Positions 8,007 through 16,541 of a DNA stretch of 36,340 nt are shown in pieces. The position numbers and the translations under genes were made by a program. The notes beneath the pieces were generated by a model that saw only the letters and a program-made list of their open reading frames with translations, searched no databases and had not been told where the DNA came from. Every line of letters starts with the position of its first letter. Positions within the stretch are counted from its first letter, which is position 1. Source of the stretch: a virus; the IMG/VR virus record IMGVR_UViG_3300022743_000001, positions 1 through 36,340 of that record; one strand, written 5' to 3'.

Positions 8007-8723
8007 TTATGCCCCGTTGATAACTTCGACCGATGCGCCCAGAAGGGTCACGCTGTTGCTGATGTTCAGCAGCTCGCCAGTGAACGACAGCTCCAAGTCG
8101 TTGTTGGCAAAATCAAACGTACTCAGCAGCGGAGTTGCGCCGCCAGTAAGGCCGATGCCGCTGCTCGAATAAGCCTGGCCGGAAACTTGGGCGTACAAGG
8201 AGCTCTGGAACTGAATCTCGGAAATTGCCGTGTACTGCTGGCTACTGGTCGATGCGTCAATTCTGTAGAAACGCACATCCCCGGGGTTTGCGTCGTGTTC
8301 GTTGAGCTGGATGCACAGTCGATTGGCGGTGCCGTTAGCGACAGACAGCCATGTGTGATGCACCAACAGCCGACAGTTTTTCGTCAGCCGGGCTCGCGGG
8401 ATGCGGATTTTCGCCAGCACGCGTTCGTACAGCACCCCCGTCACGCTGCATGGGGTTCCGATGCTGGTCTGATACCCTGACACCGATGCTTGGAAAGCGA
8501 CCTTTCCCTCGGCGCTCCCGGCGTCGTATGCCGCCTGCATGTTAGGCAACGTCACCGCGCTGCCAGACTCGCTGATGAACTTGAAAATTGTCACGTACCC
8601 GAGCAACTCGTCAGCAACATCGTTTTTCAGTTCGGCTTGCATCCCGGTGGTCCACGTCAGATCAGACCCGCCGAGGGTGTCATACCAAGGCGACCGCACG
8701 CCCGTGTACTCGATTGTCTTCAT
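8007..8723 (-). CDS. Beta-rich structural protein paired with glycoside hydrolase, function unknown
   Basis: A 238-residue protein that I do not recognise. It is rich in beta-forming segments and Ser/Thr (NCRLLVHHTWLSVANGTANRL; TFDFANNDLELSFTGELLNISNSVTLLGASVEV). ATG 8723 overlaps the portal stop by 4 bp and the gene is followed after one base by the hydrolase, so the two form a cassette. Its base composition, like that of the hydrolase, looks more AT-rich than the head genes. Possible roles are a capsid-surface or tail attachment protein, or a carbohydrate-binding partner of the hydrolase; none is proven. Confidence 0.7.
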   Translation of the reverse strand: MKTIEYTGVRSPWYDTLGGSDLTWTTGMQAELKNDVADELLGYVTIFKFISESGSAVTLPNMQAAYDAGSAEGKVAFQASVSGYQTSIGTPCSVTGVLYERVLAKIRIPRARLTKNCRLLVHHTWLSVANGTANRLCIQLNEHDANPGDVRFYRIDASTSSQQYTAISEIQFQSSLYAQVSGQAYSSSGIGLTGGATPLLSTFDFANNDLELSFTGELLNISNSVTLLGASVEVINGA

Positions 8724-10897
8724 ACCGATACTCCTTGCGGGCCGCCTTGGTCGGGGCCGCCAACCATCTGCTCGGATTGCGCGTAGAGCGCGCGGTAGGC
8801 GGCCAGTTCCTGGTCGGCGCCCATCTGTATCGCGGCCAGTTCACGCTTCAGTGCGATCTCCGCTTCCAGGCGTTCACGGGCCAGTGCAGCCTCCGCTTGC
8901 CACTTCTCGCGCTCCATCTGCAGGCGGGCTATGGCTTCCTGCTGGTCGGCCTGCATCTGCATCTGCTTGAGCTGCATCTCCGCCTGCGCGCGCTGCTGGT
9001 CGCCCTGGGCCTTGAGCATCTCGGGCGGAGGCGGTGCGGGAGGCTTGGGCGGCTGGCTGGCGGGGTCGGCGAAGAACATCTCGGGCTGTTTGAACCCGAG
9101 CGCCTCGGCAAGCTTGCTGGCGAGCTTGTAGAGGTTGTCTGGCTGCACCAGGCCCATTGGTAGCATCTGCATCTGCGTCTGTAGCAGCGCCATCAGGTGC
9201 TGCACTTGCTGGTCCTTGTTGCCAGTGCCGAGCCCGACATTGACCGAGAAATCGAACTGGTTGCGCCACTCGCGCGGGTCGAAGTTGACCCACTTGCCGT
9301 GCACATGAGCAACCGTGGCCTGGTCCTGGTGCTGGCTGACGAGGCGCAGGATGGCCTTGAACAGGTCTTGGAATCCTGTCTCAGCGAACACGCGCGCAAT
9401 CAGCTCCACGCGGCTGTCTGCCCGGTTGGTGATGATGTTCATCCCCGTGGCCGTGTCGTTCAGGCTGTCGGCGCTGGTTCCTTGGCTATACCGCGTAAAG
9501 CCGGTGCGATTCTCCTTCACGACCTCGGCGTACTCAAGCATTGCCTGGGCTGCGCCGAGGTCGGGCTTGCCCTCCATCAGCGGCCCGACCATTCCGGGAG
9601 CACGCACGCGGACAACGCCACCCGGGCGAGAGGTCATCAGGTCGTCAAGGTTGACCTGGCCGTCCACTGCGAACGTGCGCCCGTTGATCGACGTGTAGAG
9701 CCCGTCCAGACTGGCGCGCAACAGGCTTGTCTTGAGCCTCTGCGGCTCCACGGCCTGGTCTGCCGGGCACAGGCCGAAGAAGCGGTGTGGCAGCGGGATC
9801 GGGGTGATCGTGACGAACGGCACCGCGTCGCACTCGCGCTCTTCCAGGATCACGCCGCCGGCCCGGACGACCTTGATCAGTTCGGCGATCCCGTCCCCGT
9901 TGCGATCGCAGCGGATGTAGCACTCTGTTACCCAGACGCGGCGCTGACTGTCATCGGCCGAGGTGTCGCCGGCACCGAAGCTGTACGCTTGCTCATCGTC
10001 AAAGCTACGGCGCTCGATCCGCTCGGCGTTGAGCGCGCCCGCGGCGTCGCCGTCGCTGCCGATGTCGTCGACGTTCTTGTAGCCGGCCGAGCGCAGGTCG
10101 CTGATGCTGCGCTCCACCCGGTGGCCGACGAAAGCGGCATCATGAACGGTCTTGGCTTCGCGCGATATCAGGAATTCCTCGGGCGGCACAGCATCGATGC
10201 GCACCCGGTTCTTTGGCTGCGAGCGCGTCACCGTCACATCGTGCAGCATGGGCGGCTCAGGCGGCGGCATGGGTGCCTGTGGCGGCTGGCCGGGCATGGG
10301 CGGCTGCATCTGCTGCTGCGCGTGCGCCTGGGCCATTGCGGCGGCGGCCTGCTCGTCGATGCGCTCGGTGTGCTCGATGATCTCGACACCCTTGTCCTGC
10401 GCCAGGATCTGCATTTGCTCGGCGGTCAGGTCGCGGTATGACTCGCGCACGTCCTCGTCGTCAGCGTCCCAGGCGACCTTCAGGACGCCAACCTTCTCGA
10501 TCAAGGCATCTTTGAACCATGTGTAGATGAGCTGGAAGCCGGGGTTCTGCCGGTAGAACACATAGTTCGCGTAGTCGGTCGCCTGCCGCGCTGCTTGCTC
10601 ATCCTCCTGCCGGCGCGGGACGAACTCCACCACCTGATCCCCGGCTGTGAAAATCTTGAGCAGGCCCGGAAGCATCCACTCGACCGTGTCGGCCACGTCC
10701 GTGCTGACCACCTGAGAGCGCCCCTCGATCTGCGGCGGCGCAAGTTCGCCCTCAGCCTTGGCGAGGTAGAACGAGACGTTGCGCCGTCGAGCCTCCGACA
10801 GCTTGCCGCCCATATAGCCCATGGCGGCGCGGATGTGCTGGTCGGTGATCGCGATCAGCGCGTCATCGGTGATCGTTGGTGGTTTTGCGCGAGACAT
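8720..10897 (-). CDS. Portal protein, P22-like
   Basis: A 725-residue protein, the usual size of P22-type portals. Features include QVVSTDVADTVEWMLPGLLKIF and GDQVVEFVPRRQEDEQAARQATDYANYVFYRQNPGF near the N-terminus, then a proline-rich insert (PMPGQPPQAPMPPPEPPM). The core contains KNRVRIDAVPPEEFLISREAKT, VPFVTITPIPLPHRFFGLCPADQ and SADSLNDTATGMNIITNRA. The C-terminal 130 residues form a Gln/Ala/Glu-rich coiled coil, likely the barrel. It forms the dodecameric DNA entry ring. It follows the terminase gene after 50 bp that hold a 9-bp tandem motif and a short GC run. Confidence 0.9.
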   Translation of the reverse strand: MSRAKPPTITDDALIAITDQHIRAAMGYMGGKLSEARRRNVSFYLAKAEGELAPPQIEGRSQVVSTDVADTVEWMLPGLLKIFTAGDQVVEFVPRRQEDEQAARQATDYANYVFYRQNPGFQLIYTWFKDALIEKVGVLKVAWDADDEDVRESYRDLTAEQMQILAQDKGVEIIEHTERIDEQAAAAMAQAHAQQQMQPPMPGQPPQAPMPPPEPPMLHDVTVTRSQPKNRVRIDAVPPEEFLISREAKTVHDAAFVGHRVERSISDLRSAGYKNVDDIGSDGDAAGALNAERIERRSFDDEQAYSFGAGDTSADDSQRRVWVTECYIRCDRNGDGIAELIKVVRAGGVILEERECDAVPFVTITPIPLPHRFFGLCPADQAVEPQRLKTSLLRASLDGLYTSINGRTFAVDGQVNLDDLMTSRPGGVVRVRAPGMVGPLMEGKPDLGAAQAMLEYAEVVKENRTGFTRYSQGTSADSLNDTATGMNIITNRADSRVELIARVFAETGFQDLFKAILRLVSQHQDQATVAHVHGKWVNFDPREWRNQFDFSVNVGLGTGNKDQQVQHLMALLQTQMQMLPMGLVQPDNLYKLASKLAEALGFKQPEMFFADPASQPPKPPAPPPPEMLKAQGDQQRAQAEMQLKQMQMQADQQEAIARLQMEREKWQAEAALARERLEAEIALKRELAAIQMGADQELAAYRALYAQSEQMVGGPDQGGPQGVSV

Positions 10898-10928
10898 CGC
10901 CGCACCATGCGCGCGCGCGCGTCACGGG

Positions 10929-10946
10929 GCGGAAACAGCGGAAACG
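10929..10946. repeat. Tandem 9-bp motif GCGGAAACR (copy 2 of 3 sites)
   Basis: GCGGAAACA followed by GCGGAAACG lies immediately after the terminase large subunit stop (10948), in the 50-bp gap before the portal gene. Compare 6790-6811 and 26438-26455. Confidence 0.7.
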
Positions 10947-10947
10947 A

Positions 10948-12261
10948 TCAGGCATAGCCGAGCGACTTATAGGCGAGAGGCTTGCCCCATGTGGTCGATG
11001 GAGGCTGGTATGCAACGCACATCAGCCCGAACGCGTCCGCGCTGTGGCTGCTCCAGTCGTGCTCCGGCCCCAGCCCAATGTCGCGCTTCTCGTCTTTGCG
11101 CTCGTGGTACCAGCCCAACGCCTCAAGGCCCGCCTCGGTGGTCGCCTCGTTGAACCAGATACAGGGGAACAGCCGGCGGCCCTCCTCGATCCGCGCCTTT
11201 GCTGCGCCCTTGCCTTGGTTCGGGATCACATCGACCGTGTAACCGGCAGCCTTCAGCGCCGAAGCATAGGACACGTCGTGAACCTTGTCGTTCGTTTCCC
11301 CGTCGTGCGGGAGGATCCATTGCGCCCTGTCAGTCGTGTAGCCCTTCTCACGCGCCCATGCCAGGTGAGCAGCGAGCGGTTGCCCTTGGGCCTCGTAGTG
11401 GTCGATGATGCGGATCTCATGGCCGATGAACTGCGCCGCCCAGATTGCGAAGTTGTCGGCCTTGGCGCCGGTCCCGCCGATGTCGCAGAACAAGCGGATG
11501 GTCATGAGAGGGTCAGCGCCCACCCTGCCAATCCGGCCCTCTTCGCGCGCTTTGGTGATCGAGGCCGCGTAGTAGGCGCCGGCCACCACGCCGACGAAAT
11601 CACCCTCCCAGACGTGCCGGTACGTGTCGGGCCTGTTCGCCTTGGCGTCAACCCGCTGACGCTCAAGGACTGCCGGGAATTTTGGATTGTCCCGCCAGTT
11701 CAGCTCAACCACCTTCACCCGCGGGTCAGTGCTGCGGCGCCAGCGCGTTTCGACCGCTGCAGCCTTGCGCTTGGGGTTCCACGTGACCCATAGCTCGGCG
11801 TTCCACTCGTCGCCCTCCTCCCGCAGCGTCGGCACCACGATGTCCCATGCCGCGTCACTCACCGGCTCGGCCTCGTCCGCCCACAGCAGCAAGATCCGCC
11901 CCTTGGACTTGATGGACTCGATGTTGCGATCCAGGCCGCAGAACACGAAGTCGATGCGCCGGTCCTTGCTTCGGATGTACGTGTCACCGATCTCGTAGTA
12001 GTCCGACAGCGCGGGGTTGTCCTGAATGGCTCGCTTGCACTCTTCCAGGGACGAATCGGCCAGCGAGTTCATGAACTGCCGGCCGCAGACGATCAGCCCC
12101 CGCACGCCCGATTGCCCGTAACGCAGGCCCACCACGGCGGCCATCGTGGCGAAGCTGCGCGTCTTGGCGCTACCCCGCCCGCCGTAGGCCCCGCGCACAT
12201 CCGCAGGACCGTCGAACACCGGGAGCAGCTTCGGCGGTAGCTCGATCTGTAGTTCAAGCAT
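10948..12261 (-). CDS. terL: Terminase large subunit
   Basis: A 437-residue packaging ATPase/nuclease. Walker A is GAYGGRGSAKT (Lys about residue 33). Walker B with the catalytic Glu is ILLLWADEAEP (about residues 133-143). The C-terminal RNase H-like nuclease begins at FCDIGGTGAKADNF with its first Asp, and further acidic residues follow. The pattern is that of the PBSX/Terminase_3-type large subunits. ATG 12261 overlaps the small subunit gene by 8 bp. The protein docks on the portal, translocates DNA into the prohead and cuts the concatemer. Confidence 0.92.
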   Translation of the reverse strand: MLELQIELPPKLLPVFDGPADVRGAYGGRGSAKTRSFATMAAVVGLRYGQSGVRGLIVCGRQFMNSLADSSLEECKRAIQDNPALSDYYEIGDTYIRSKDRRIDFVFCGLDRNIESIKSKGRILLLWADEAEPVSDAAWDIVVPTLREEGDEWNAELWVTWNPKRKAAAVETRWRRSTDPRVKVVELNWRDNPKFPAVLERQRVDAKANRPDTYRHVWEGDFVGVVAGAYYAASITKAREEGRIGRVGADPLMTIRLFCDIGGTGAKADNFAIWAAQFIGHEIRIIDHYEAQGQPLAAHLAWAREKGYTTDRAQWILPHDGETNDKVHDVSYASALKAAGYTVDVIPNQGKGAAKARIEEGRRLFPCIWFNEATTEAGLEALGWYHERKDEKRDIGLGPEHDWSSHSADAFGLMCVAYQPPSTTWGKPLAYKSLGYA

Positions 12262-12799
12262 CGCGAGTCCTCATCGGCACCAGTGTGATGCCGGTCACTG
12301 CCCGGGCCTTCGCCGCCTCTTCATCGTCGGCAGCCTTGACGCGATCCTTGTTCGACGCCAGCAGGTTCAGCGCGATGTGGCTCGAATCGTTCGCCAGCTT
12401 TGTCAGCACGCCGACATTGCGCAGGCTCTCAAGGCTCGCCATCGGCTCGGCGTCGTCCACCTTCGCCACCTCACTGTTCGCCAGGGCGTGCAGGCGGTGC
12501 GCAGTGGCCGCGCCAAGCTCTGCGGCACTTGCCAGACTTCCGCTGATGTTGCGCAGCTTCTCCGCCAGGCTGACTGCGGCGTACTGCTGGCGCACTGGCA
12601 GCGATGAAAGCTCCGCTTGGGCATCTGCCAGTTTCCTTGCCACATTTCTGACCTGCGTGGTTTGCGTAGATACGCGCAGCCGGATTGTCCCCTCGCTGAT
12701 GCCGAACTCACGCGCCAACGCCCGAATGCCCTCACCCTCTGCGGCCCTGCGCTCAATCTCCGCCCACTGCGCAGGCGTCAGCTTCGATGGTCTTGCCAT
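12254..12799 (-). CDS. terS: Terminase small subunit
   Basis: A 181-residue protein with an N-terminal helix-turn-helix (KLTPAQWAEIERRAAEGEGIRALAREFGISEGTIRLRV, residues 6-43), then a helical oligomerisation region and a basic tail (TLVPMRTRDA). It sits directly upstream of the large terminase gene. ATG 12799 overlaps the preceding stop by one base (TAATG). It should recognise the packaging site, which is not identifiable by eye here. Confidence 0.85.
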   Translation of the reverse strand: MARPSKLTPAQWAEIERRAAEGEGIRALAREFGISEGTIRLRVSTQTTQVRNVARKLADAQAELSSLPVRQQYAAVSLAEKLRNISGSLASAAELGAATAHRLHALANSEVAKVDDAEPMASLESLRNVGVLTKLANDSSHIALNLLASNKDRVKAADDEEAAKARAVTGITLVPMRTRDA

Positions 12800-13074
12800 T
12801 ACCGAACCCCTCCAAGAGCGACCTGAAGCCGCGTGATTTCCATCCTGAGCCGCTCGCGCTCGGCCAGCAGATCGGCGTACGCCGGGCCAGTGCGCGCCAC
12901 GACGTACCGGCGATCGTGAAAGCGGATCTCACCCTTTTGCTTGAGCGACAGGATCCGCGACCTCACGGTCCTGTCGCTGCACCCGAGCATCTCCGCCACA
13001 TCCGCAGAGCTGGCCGGCGCCAGTCGCAGCAGCGCCTCGAATACCTGTTCCTCTGTGATGACCATTGCGCTCAT
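12799..13074 (-). CDS. Winged-helix DNA-binding protein
   Basis: A 91-residue protein with a clear winged-helix/HTH: EEQVFEALLRLAPASSADVAEMLGCSDRTVRSRILSLKQKGEIRFHDRRYVV, ending in a short coiled coil (LLAERERLRMEITRLQVAL). It overlaps the DUF1064-like gene by 4 bp and the small terminase gene by one base. It may regulate late expression or help packaging; the sequence does not decide. Confidence 0.75.
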   Translation of the reverse strand: MSAMVITEEQVFEALLRLAPASSADVAEMLGCSDRTVRSRILSLKQKGEIRFHDRRYVVARTGPAYADLLAERERLRMEITRLQVALGGVR

Positions 13075-13433
13075 CCGAACACCTCCACATTCCAGCCGCC
13101 ACCATCCTTCTTGGCCTTGACCGTCACGGCCACAAAGCGGAACGGGAACATCGCGGCGGCGATCTTGATCTTTGCCCTAGCGTCGTCCTGCCAGAACCCC
13201 TTCACCTCATGCATCTCCATCTGCCCGTTGGTCAGCATCACGGCGTAGTCCGGGGTGTAGAACGTGTTGTCAGCGAGACGCAGCTTGACGCCCTCGAACT
13301 TGAACCAGGCCACCTGTCCGGCCTGCACCAACCGCTTCAGGAATTCCTCGTAAGCCAGTTCGGTTTTGTTCTGCGCACCAGCCTTCAGTCGGCCAAGGGC
13401 TAGCATCCCCTTGGGCTTGTTGATCATGGTCAT
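13071..13433 (-). CDS. DUF1064-like PD-(D/E)XK nuclease
   Basis: A 120-residue protein with the nuclease core FYTPDYAVMLTNGQMEMHEVKGF, that is PD followed by E-x-K, characteristic of PD-(D/E)XK enzymes of the phage DUF1064 family. The C-terminus (MFPFRFVAVTVKAKKDGGGW) completes the small fold. These proteins are thought to act on recombination or packaging intermediates, in some phages in the place of a RusA-like resolvase. It is coupled by ATGA overlaps on both sides. Confidence 0.78.
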   Translation of the reverse strand: MTMINKPKGMLALGRLKAGAQNKTELAYEEFLKRLVQAGQVAWFKFEGVKLRLADNTFYTPDYAVMLTNGQMEMHEVKGFWQDDARAKIKIAAAMFPFRFVAVTVKAKKDGGGWNVEVFG

Positions 13434-14041
13434 GCAGCCCCCAGATGAGAGAGCCCCAGATGCCCAGCAGCAATCCGCTGATGCAGATGCTTGCCCTGGT
13501 TGATCTTGCTGGCCGTGGCCAGGCTGATGCCATGCCTAGCGCAGATGTCGCGCTGCAGAACCCCTGCAGCCATCTCCTCGGCGATGGTGCTGACCTTCGT
13601 TGGTGGCAGGGCCTGGGTGCGGGCCACGTTGCGGATGCACGCGATGCGCCGCGCGACACTCCCCTTCAAGGCGCCGGTCCGCGTAATCCATGCGCCCTCC
13701 TGCGCCTTCGTGCCGGACATCAGGTGGGCAGGGTTGACGCACTCGCGGCAGCCGCAGGCCCGCCACACCACCCGCTTGTACAGCAGGCGCCGGCCCGACA
13801 GCAGCCATGCCGCCTTTCCACCGGCCATCGATGACACACGGTGTTCGCACAGCACGCCGGCCGGGATCGACACGCGAGGGACGATGGCCCCGTTCCCGGC
13901 TTTGTTCATCGACAGGCCCCACTGCCAGCAGCCGGAATCTTTGTCGATCACGCAGCGCTGGCGCAGATCCTCCAGGCAGTAGATGCCGGGCCCGATGCGC
14001 TGCGCATTCGGGTTGAACGTGAATTTCTGATGAGAGCCCAT
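13430..14041 (-). CDS. HNH endonuclease-like protein with C-terminal HTH
   Basis: A 203-residue protein. It has the HNH treble-clef pattern: CWQWG near residue 38, CEHRV about residue 65, then CGCRECVNPAHLMSGT about residues 97-112. The C-terminal region (AAGVLQRDICARHGISLATASKINQGK) is a helix-turn-helix that may give DNA specificity. ATG 14041 directly abuts the preceding TAA. It stands just before the terminase genes. It could be a homing-type enzyme or an HNH protein that helps terminase cutting, as found in HK97-like phages. Confidence 0.75.
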   Translation of the reverse strand: MGSHQKFTFNPNAQRIGPGIYCLEDLRQRCVIDKDSGCWQWGLSMNKAGNGAIVPRVSIPAGVLCEHRVSSMAGGKAAWLLSGRRLLYKRVVWRACGCRECVNPAHLMSGTKAQEGAWITRTGALKGSVARRIACIRNVARTQALPPTKVSTIAEEMAAGVLQRDICARHGISLATASKINQGKHLHQRIAAGHLGLSHLGAA

Positions 14042-14377
14042 TTAAGCGACCTTTTCGTTCTCAAGCACCATGGGGTGCTTGATGGTTGAGTTCTCGCGCT
14101 GGCGGACCGATCTGGCCGCCTCCCGGCCCATCGGCGACGGCAGGAGGCGCCACGCCGTGCAACCGGTGTGCCGATCGCCGTTGCGATCGACCCGGTCGAC
14201 CGTGATCGTCTCGATCTCGATGCCCGTCGCCCGCAGGCCGGCAATCAGCGCCATGGGGGCGGGAACTCCACCCATGGCAAGCCCGGCCTCGGTGACGGTG
14301 TGGCCGCAGGTCAGGTGATGCGTCACCCACTCCAGCCGCTCGACGGCACTGGCGCAATCGGTCAGGTGGCGGTTCAT
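14042..14377 (-). CDS. Small HTH-type phage protein
   Basis: A 111-residue protein starting at ATG 14377 (ATGA overlap). Residues about 10-85 follow the pattern of a small phage helix-turn-helix family: a helical N-terminus (ASAVERLEWVTHHLTCGHTVTEAGLAMGG), then ALIAGLRATGIEIETITVDRVDRNGDRH and TAWRLLP. The last 30 residues are basic and probably disordered. DNA binding is inferred from the pattern; targets are unknown. Confidence 0.6.
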   Translation of the reverse strand: MNRHLTDCASAVERLEWVTHHLTCGHTVTEAGLAMGGVPAPMALIAGLRATGIEIETITVDRVDRNGDRHTGCTAWRLLPSPMGREAARSVRQRENSTIKHPMVLENEKVA

Positions 14378-14658
14378 GCAGGGCTCCATGCCGCGGCGAA
14401 CGCGGCTCGCAGTTGCTGGGCCGTACGCTCACCCTCTCGGCTGCGCACCGTGTCGATGTACTCGCGCCAGCCGGCTCGGTCGCCGCGGCGGGCGATGGCG
14501 GTCAGCGTGATGACGTGCAGTGGGACCGATCGGGCCTGGTGGTTGTCGCACTCGGCGATCGTCGAACACCACACCGTTTCGCCGGTCTCGGCCAGCAGGT
14601 AGCCGCAGGATCTGGCGCCGGTCTGGTGGCTGCAGGTGTTGCAGTTGGGGTGGGTCAT
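14374..14658 (-). CDS. Small cysteine-rich protein, possible zinc ribbon
   Basis: A 94-residue protein with CNTCSHQ near the N-terminus, CGYLL, then WCSTIAEC, giving two close Cys pairs that could bind zinc. The C-terminal half is an Arg/Ala-rich helix (RREGERTAQQLRAAFAAAWSPA). ATGA overlaps join it to both neighbours. Function is unknown; it belongs to the early or middle block of small genes next to replication. Confidence 0.65.
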   Translation of the reverse strand: MTHPNCNTCSHQTGARSCGYLLAETGETVWCSTIAECDNHQARSVPLHVITLTAIARRGDRAGWREYIDTVRSREGERTAQQLRAAFAAAWSPA

Positions 14659-15140
14659 GCCATCACCTCAAGCCTGAGCACCGGGTCGGCGACACAGGCC
14701 CGGTAGCAGTCCAGCACCAGCCGGCGCGGCAGCGCAGTGAGGGTCGCCTCAGCGATGTCCGCGAGGTCGGCCAGTGCGGCGCGCTCATCAGGCAGGCACT
14801 CGATGAGGCCCGTCGACGCGAGGCGTTCGCCGATCGCGTGGATGGCGGGGGCAATGGCCGACTCCAGCCGGCCCAGCGCCGCCGAAAGCTCGCCCGCATC
14901 AGCCCGGTGCGCCGCCGGCCGAGCCAGCGCATCGCGGACCATGCGGATTTGCGCGATGGCGATCATCTCGACGCCGTGGAGGTCGTCGCGCACGCCGGCT
15001 CCCGTCAGCACGCGGTCGATGGTGACCCGATCCTTCACCGCAAGGTTTCGCGCAGCATCCGGCGACAGCGAGAACGTCGCCGGCTCGCACAGCACTTGGC
15101 GCGGCCGGTACTGCTTGCGTGGCTTGCTGTTGCGGGTCAC
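14655..15140 (-). CDS. Helical protein of replication block, function unknown
   Basis: A 161-residue protein starting at GTG 15140 (GTGA overlap). The basic N-terminus (TRNSKPRKQYRPRQ) is followed by long Ala/Leu-rich helices (LSAALGRLESAIAPAIHAIGERL; ALADLADIAEATLTALPRRLVLDCYRACVADPVLRLEV). I do not recognise a family. Its position between the helicase and nuclease genes suggests a role in DNA metabolism. Confidence 0.65.
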   Translation of the reverse strand: MTRNSKPRKQYRPRQVLCEPATFSLSPDAARNLAVKDRVTIDRVLTGAGVRDDLHGVEMIAIAQIRMVRDALARPAAHRADAGELSAALGRLESAIAPAIHAIGERLASTGLIECLPDERAALADLADIAEATLTALPRRLVLDCYRACVADPVLRLEVMA

Positions 15141-15253
15141 GCCGTCACCTCGACCCCTCGGACGATGCCGCGCGCCGACAGCGGCGCCACGAACAGATGG
15201 AGACCATCGCGCCCGCCGAACATCCGCGCTACCCAGCGCAGGCGGCTGGCCAT
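15137..15253 (-). CDS. Tiny coupled ORF after helicase, function unknown
   Basis: A 38-residue ORF starting at ATG 15253, 25 bp inside the end of the helicase gene, and ending in a GTGA overlap with the next gene. It is basic and hydrophobic (ASRLRWVARMFGGRDGLHLFVAPL). It is kept because it fills an otherwise empty 90 bp in a fully coupled operon. Confidence 0.5.
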   Translation of the reverse strand: MASRLRWVARMFGGRDGLHLFVAPLSARGIVRGVEVTA

Positions 15254-16182
15254 GTTGCGCACCTCCCGGCCCAGATGATCGGACTGGCGCCCTCTTCGGG
15301 CAGGTACTGCTGGCTGCCCGGGTCGAACCACAGGTTCACCGCCCCTTCCCACTCGCCGTTGCGCTGCTTGCAGCAGATGACGCGGGCATCGGGGTCGCCG
15401 GGCTTCTTGTTCTCGGCCTTGTTCCGCCACACCATCATCACGTTGGCCACCTGGTCGGCAATGGCCCCCGAGCCCTTGATGTCCATCTTGTCGGGCTGCT
15501 TCGACTCGTTCTCCAGCTTGCGGATGTGGTGGACGAGGTGGACGTGGATCTCGTGATCGTTGGCGATGCTGCACAGCTCGTTGACGAAGTCCTTCTGGCC
15601 GTTGTAGTCGTCCTCCCCCTTGACGCACTTCATCAGGCTGTCGATGAACAGGTGCTTCACGTTCAGCACCTTGGCGCAGTACCGGGCGACGCTGATCATC
15701 TGGTCGGCGTCGATCGTCCCCTGGTGGTCGTACAGCCACAGCCGGTCGGCGGACTGCTCCTTGAGCTGGCGGTAGTTCTCGGCCAGCTCGCCCATCCAGT
15801 TGTTCGAGCCCTGCATGAGCACCGGGTTGAAGCCCATCCACTGCCGCGCCATCCGCTCCAGCGTCTTGCGGGGGCGCATCTCGAACGAGGCGAGGCACAC
15901 CCGGTGCAGGTTGCAGACCAGATCGAGCGCGACCATGCCGGTGACGAGGCTCTTCCCGTGGCCGTTCGGACCAGCCCACAGGGTCACATCCCCCGGGCGA
16001 AACTTGAACAGGCCCGCGGTCTTGCCCCATGGCAGGTCTTCGCCGGGGTCGGCCTTTCCCTTGCCGATATCGTCGATCATGTCGTCGAGGTAGTCAGCGG
16101 CAGCGCGCACCTTGCGGGTGGCTTCCGTCTCGTGGCGGTACGCCGCGAAGTCGATGTCGTCTTTCGTGACAAGCAGAGCCAT
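15229..16182 (-). CDS. DnaB-like replicative helicase
   Basis: A 317-residue RecA-fold ATPase. Walker A is WAGPNGHGKS (Lys77, Ser78). Further motifs are CLASFEMRPRKTLERMARQWMG (helicase motif 1a), VKHLFIDSLMKC (Walker B, about residue 178), VHLVHHIRK (motif 3) and DIKGSGAIADQVANVMMVWRN (motif 4). It lacks the DnaB N-terminal domain, so it resembles the short phage helicases of the twinkle/DnaB type. ATG 16182 overlaps the preceding TAA by one base. It acts downstream of the DnaD-like initiator in leading the replication fork. Confidence 0.87.
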   Translation of the reverse strand: MALLVTKDDIDFAAYRHETEATRKVRAAADYLDDMIDDIGKGKADPGEDLPWGKTAGLFKFRPGDVTLWAGPNGHGKSLVTGMVALDLVCNLHRVCLASFEMRPRKTLERMARQWMGFNPVLMQGSNNWMGELAENYRQLKEQSADRLWLYDHQGTIDADQMISVARYCAKVLNVKHLFIDSLMKCVKGEDDYNGQKDFVNELCSIANDHEIHVHLVHHIRKLENESKQPDKMDIKGSGAIADQVANVMMVWRNKAENKKPGDPDARVICCKQRNGEWEGAVNLWFDPGSQQYLPEEGASPIIWAGRCATWPAACAG

Positions 16183-16541
16183 TACGCGGCCTCCTTGAAT
16201 TCGGTGTCCATGAGGAGCCAGGGGGCGTCATCGCATGTGGCAACCACACGCTCAGCACCCGCGGCCTTGATGCGCTCGAACGCGGCCATGACGCGCACCG
16301 GGTCGGTCCCGTCGATCTGGACGCGCAGACCGACGCACCATGACCAGTCGGCAGTCCGGGCTGATTCGTTCGGCGCCAGGCAGACGTGCGGGTTCATCGG
16401 CTCGGTGTCGTTCAGCATCCGGGCGTTCTGCTCCAGCAGGAACGACTGCCACCCGGTGTGCTGGCCAACATCGACGAACACCATGGTGGACGGCTTCATG
16501 CCGCGGTGGCGGGCTTCGAGGATCTGCTCTTGGCCCTTCAT
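16182..16541 (-). CDS. Conserved-looking protein between initiator and helicase, function unknown
   Basis: A 119-residue protein from ATG 16541 (ATGA overlap). It shows an alternating alpha/beta pattern: TMVFVDVGQHTGWQSFLLEQNARML, TADWSWCVGLRVQIDGTD, VRVMAAFERIKAAGAERVVATCDDAPWLL. No catalytic motif is certain. It lies between the initiator and helicase genes and could be an accessory of either. Confidence 0.68.
   Translation of the reverse strand: MKGQEQILEARHRGMKPSTMVFVDVGQHTGWQSFLLEQNARMLNDTEPMNPHVCLAPNESARTADWSWCVGLRVQIDGTDPVRVMAAFERIKAAGAERVVATCDDAPWLLMDTEFKEAA

Noticed and set aside
9197-10441. 414-codon open frame on the plus strand
   Set aside because: Antisense shadow of the portal gene.
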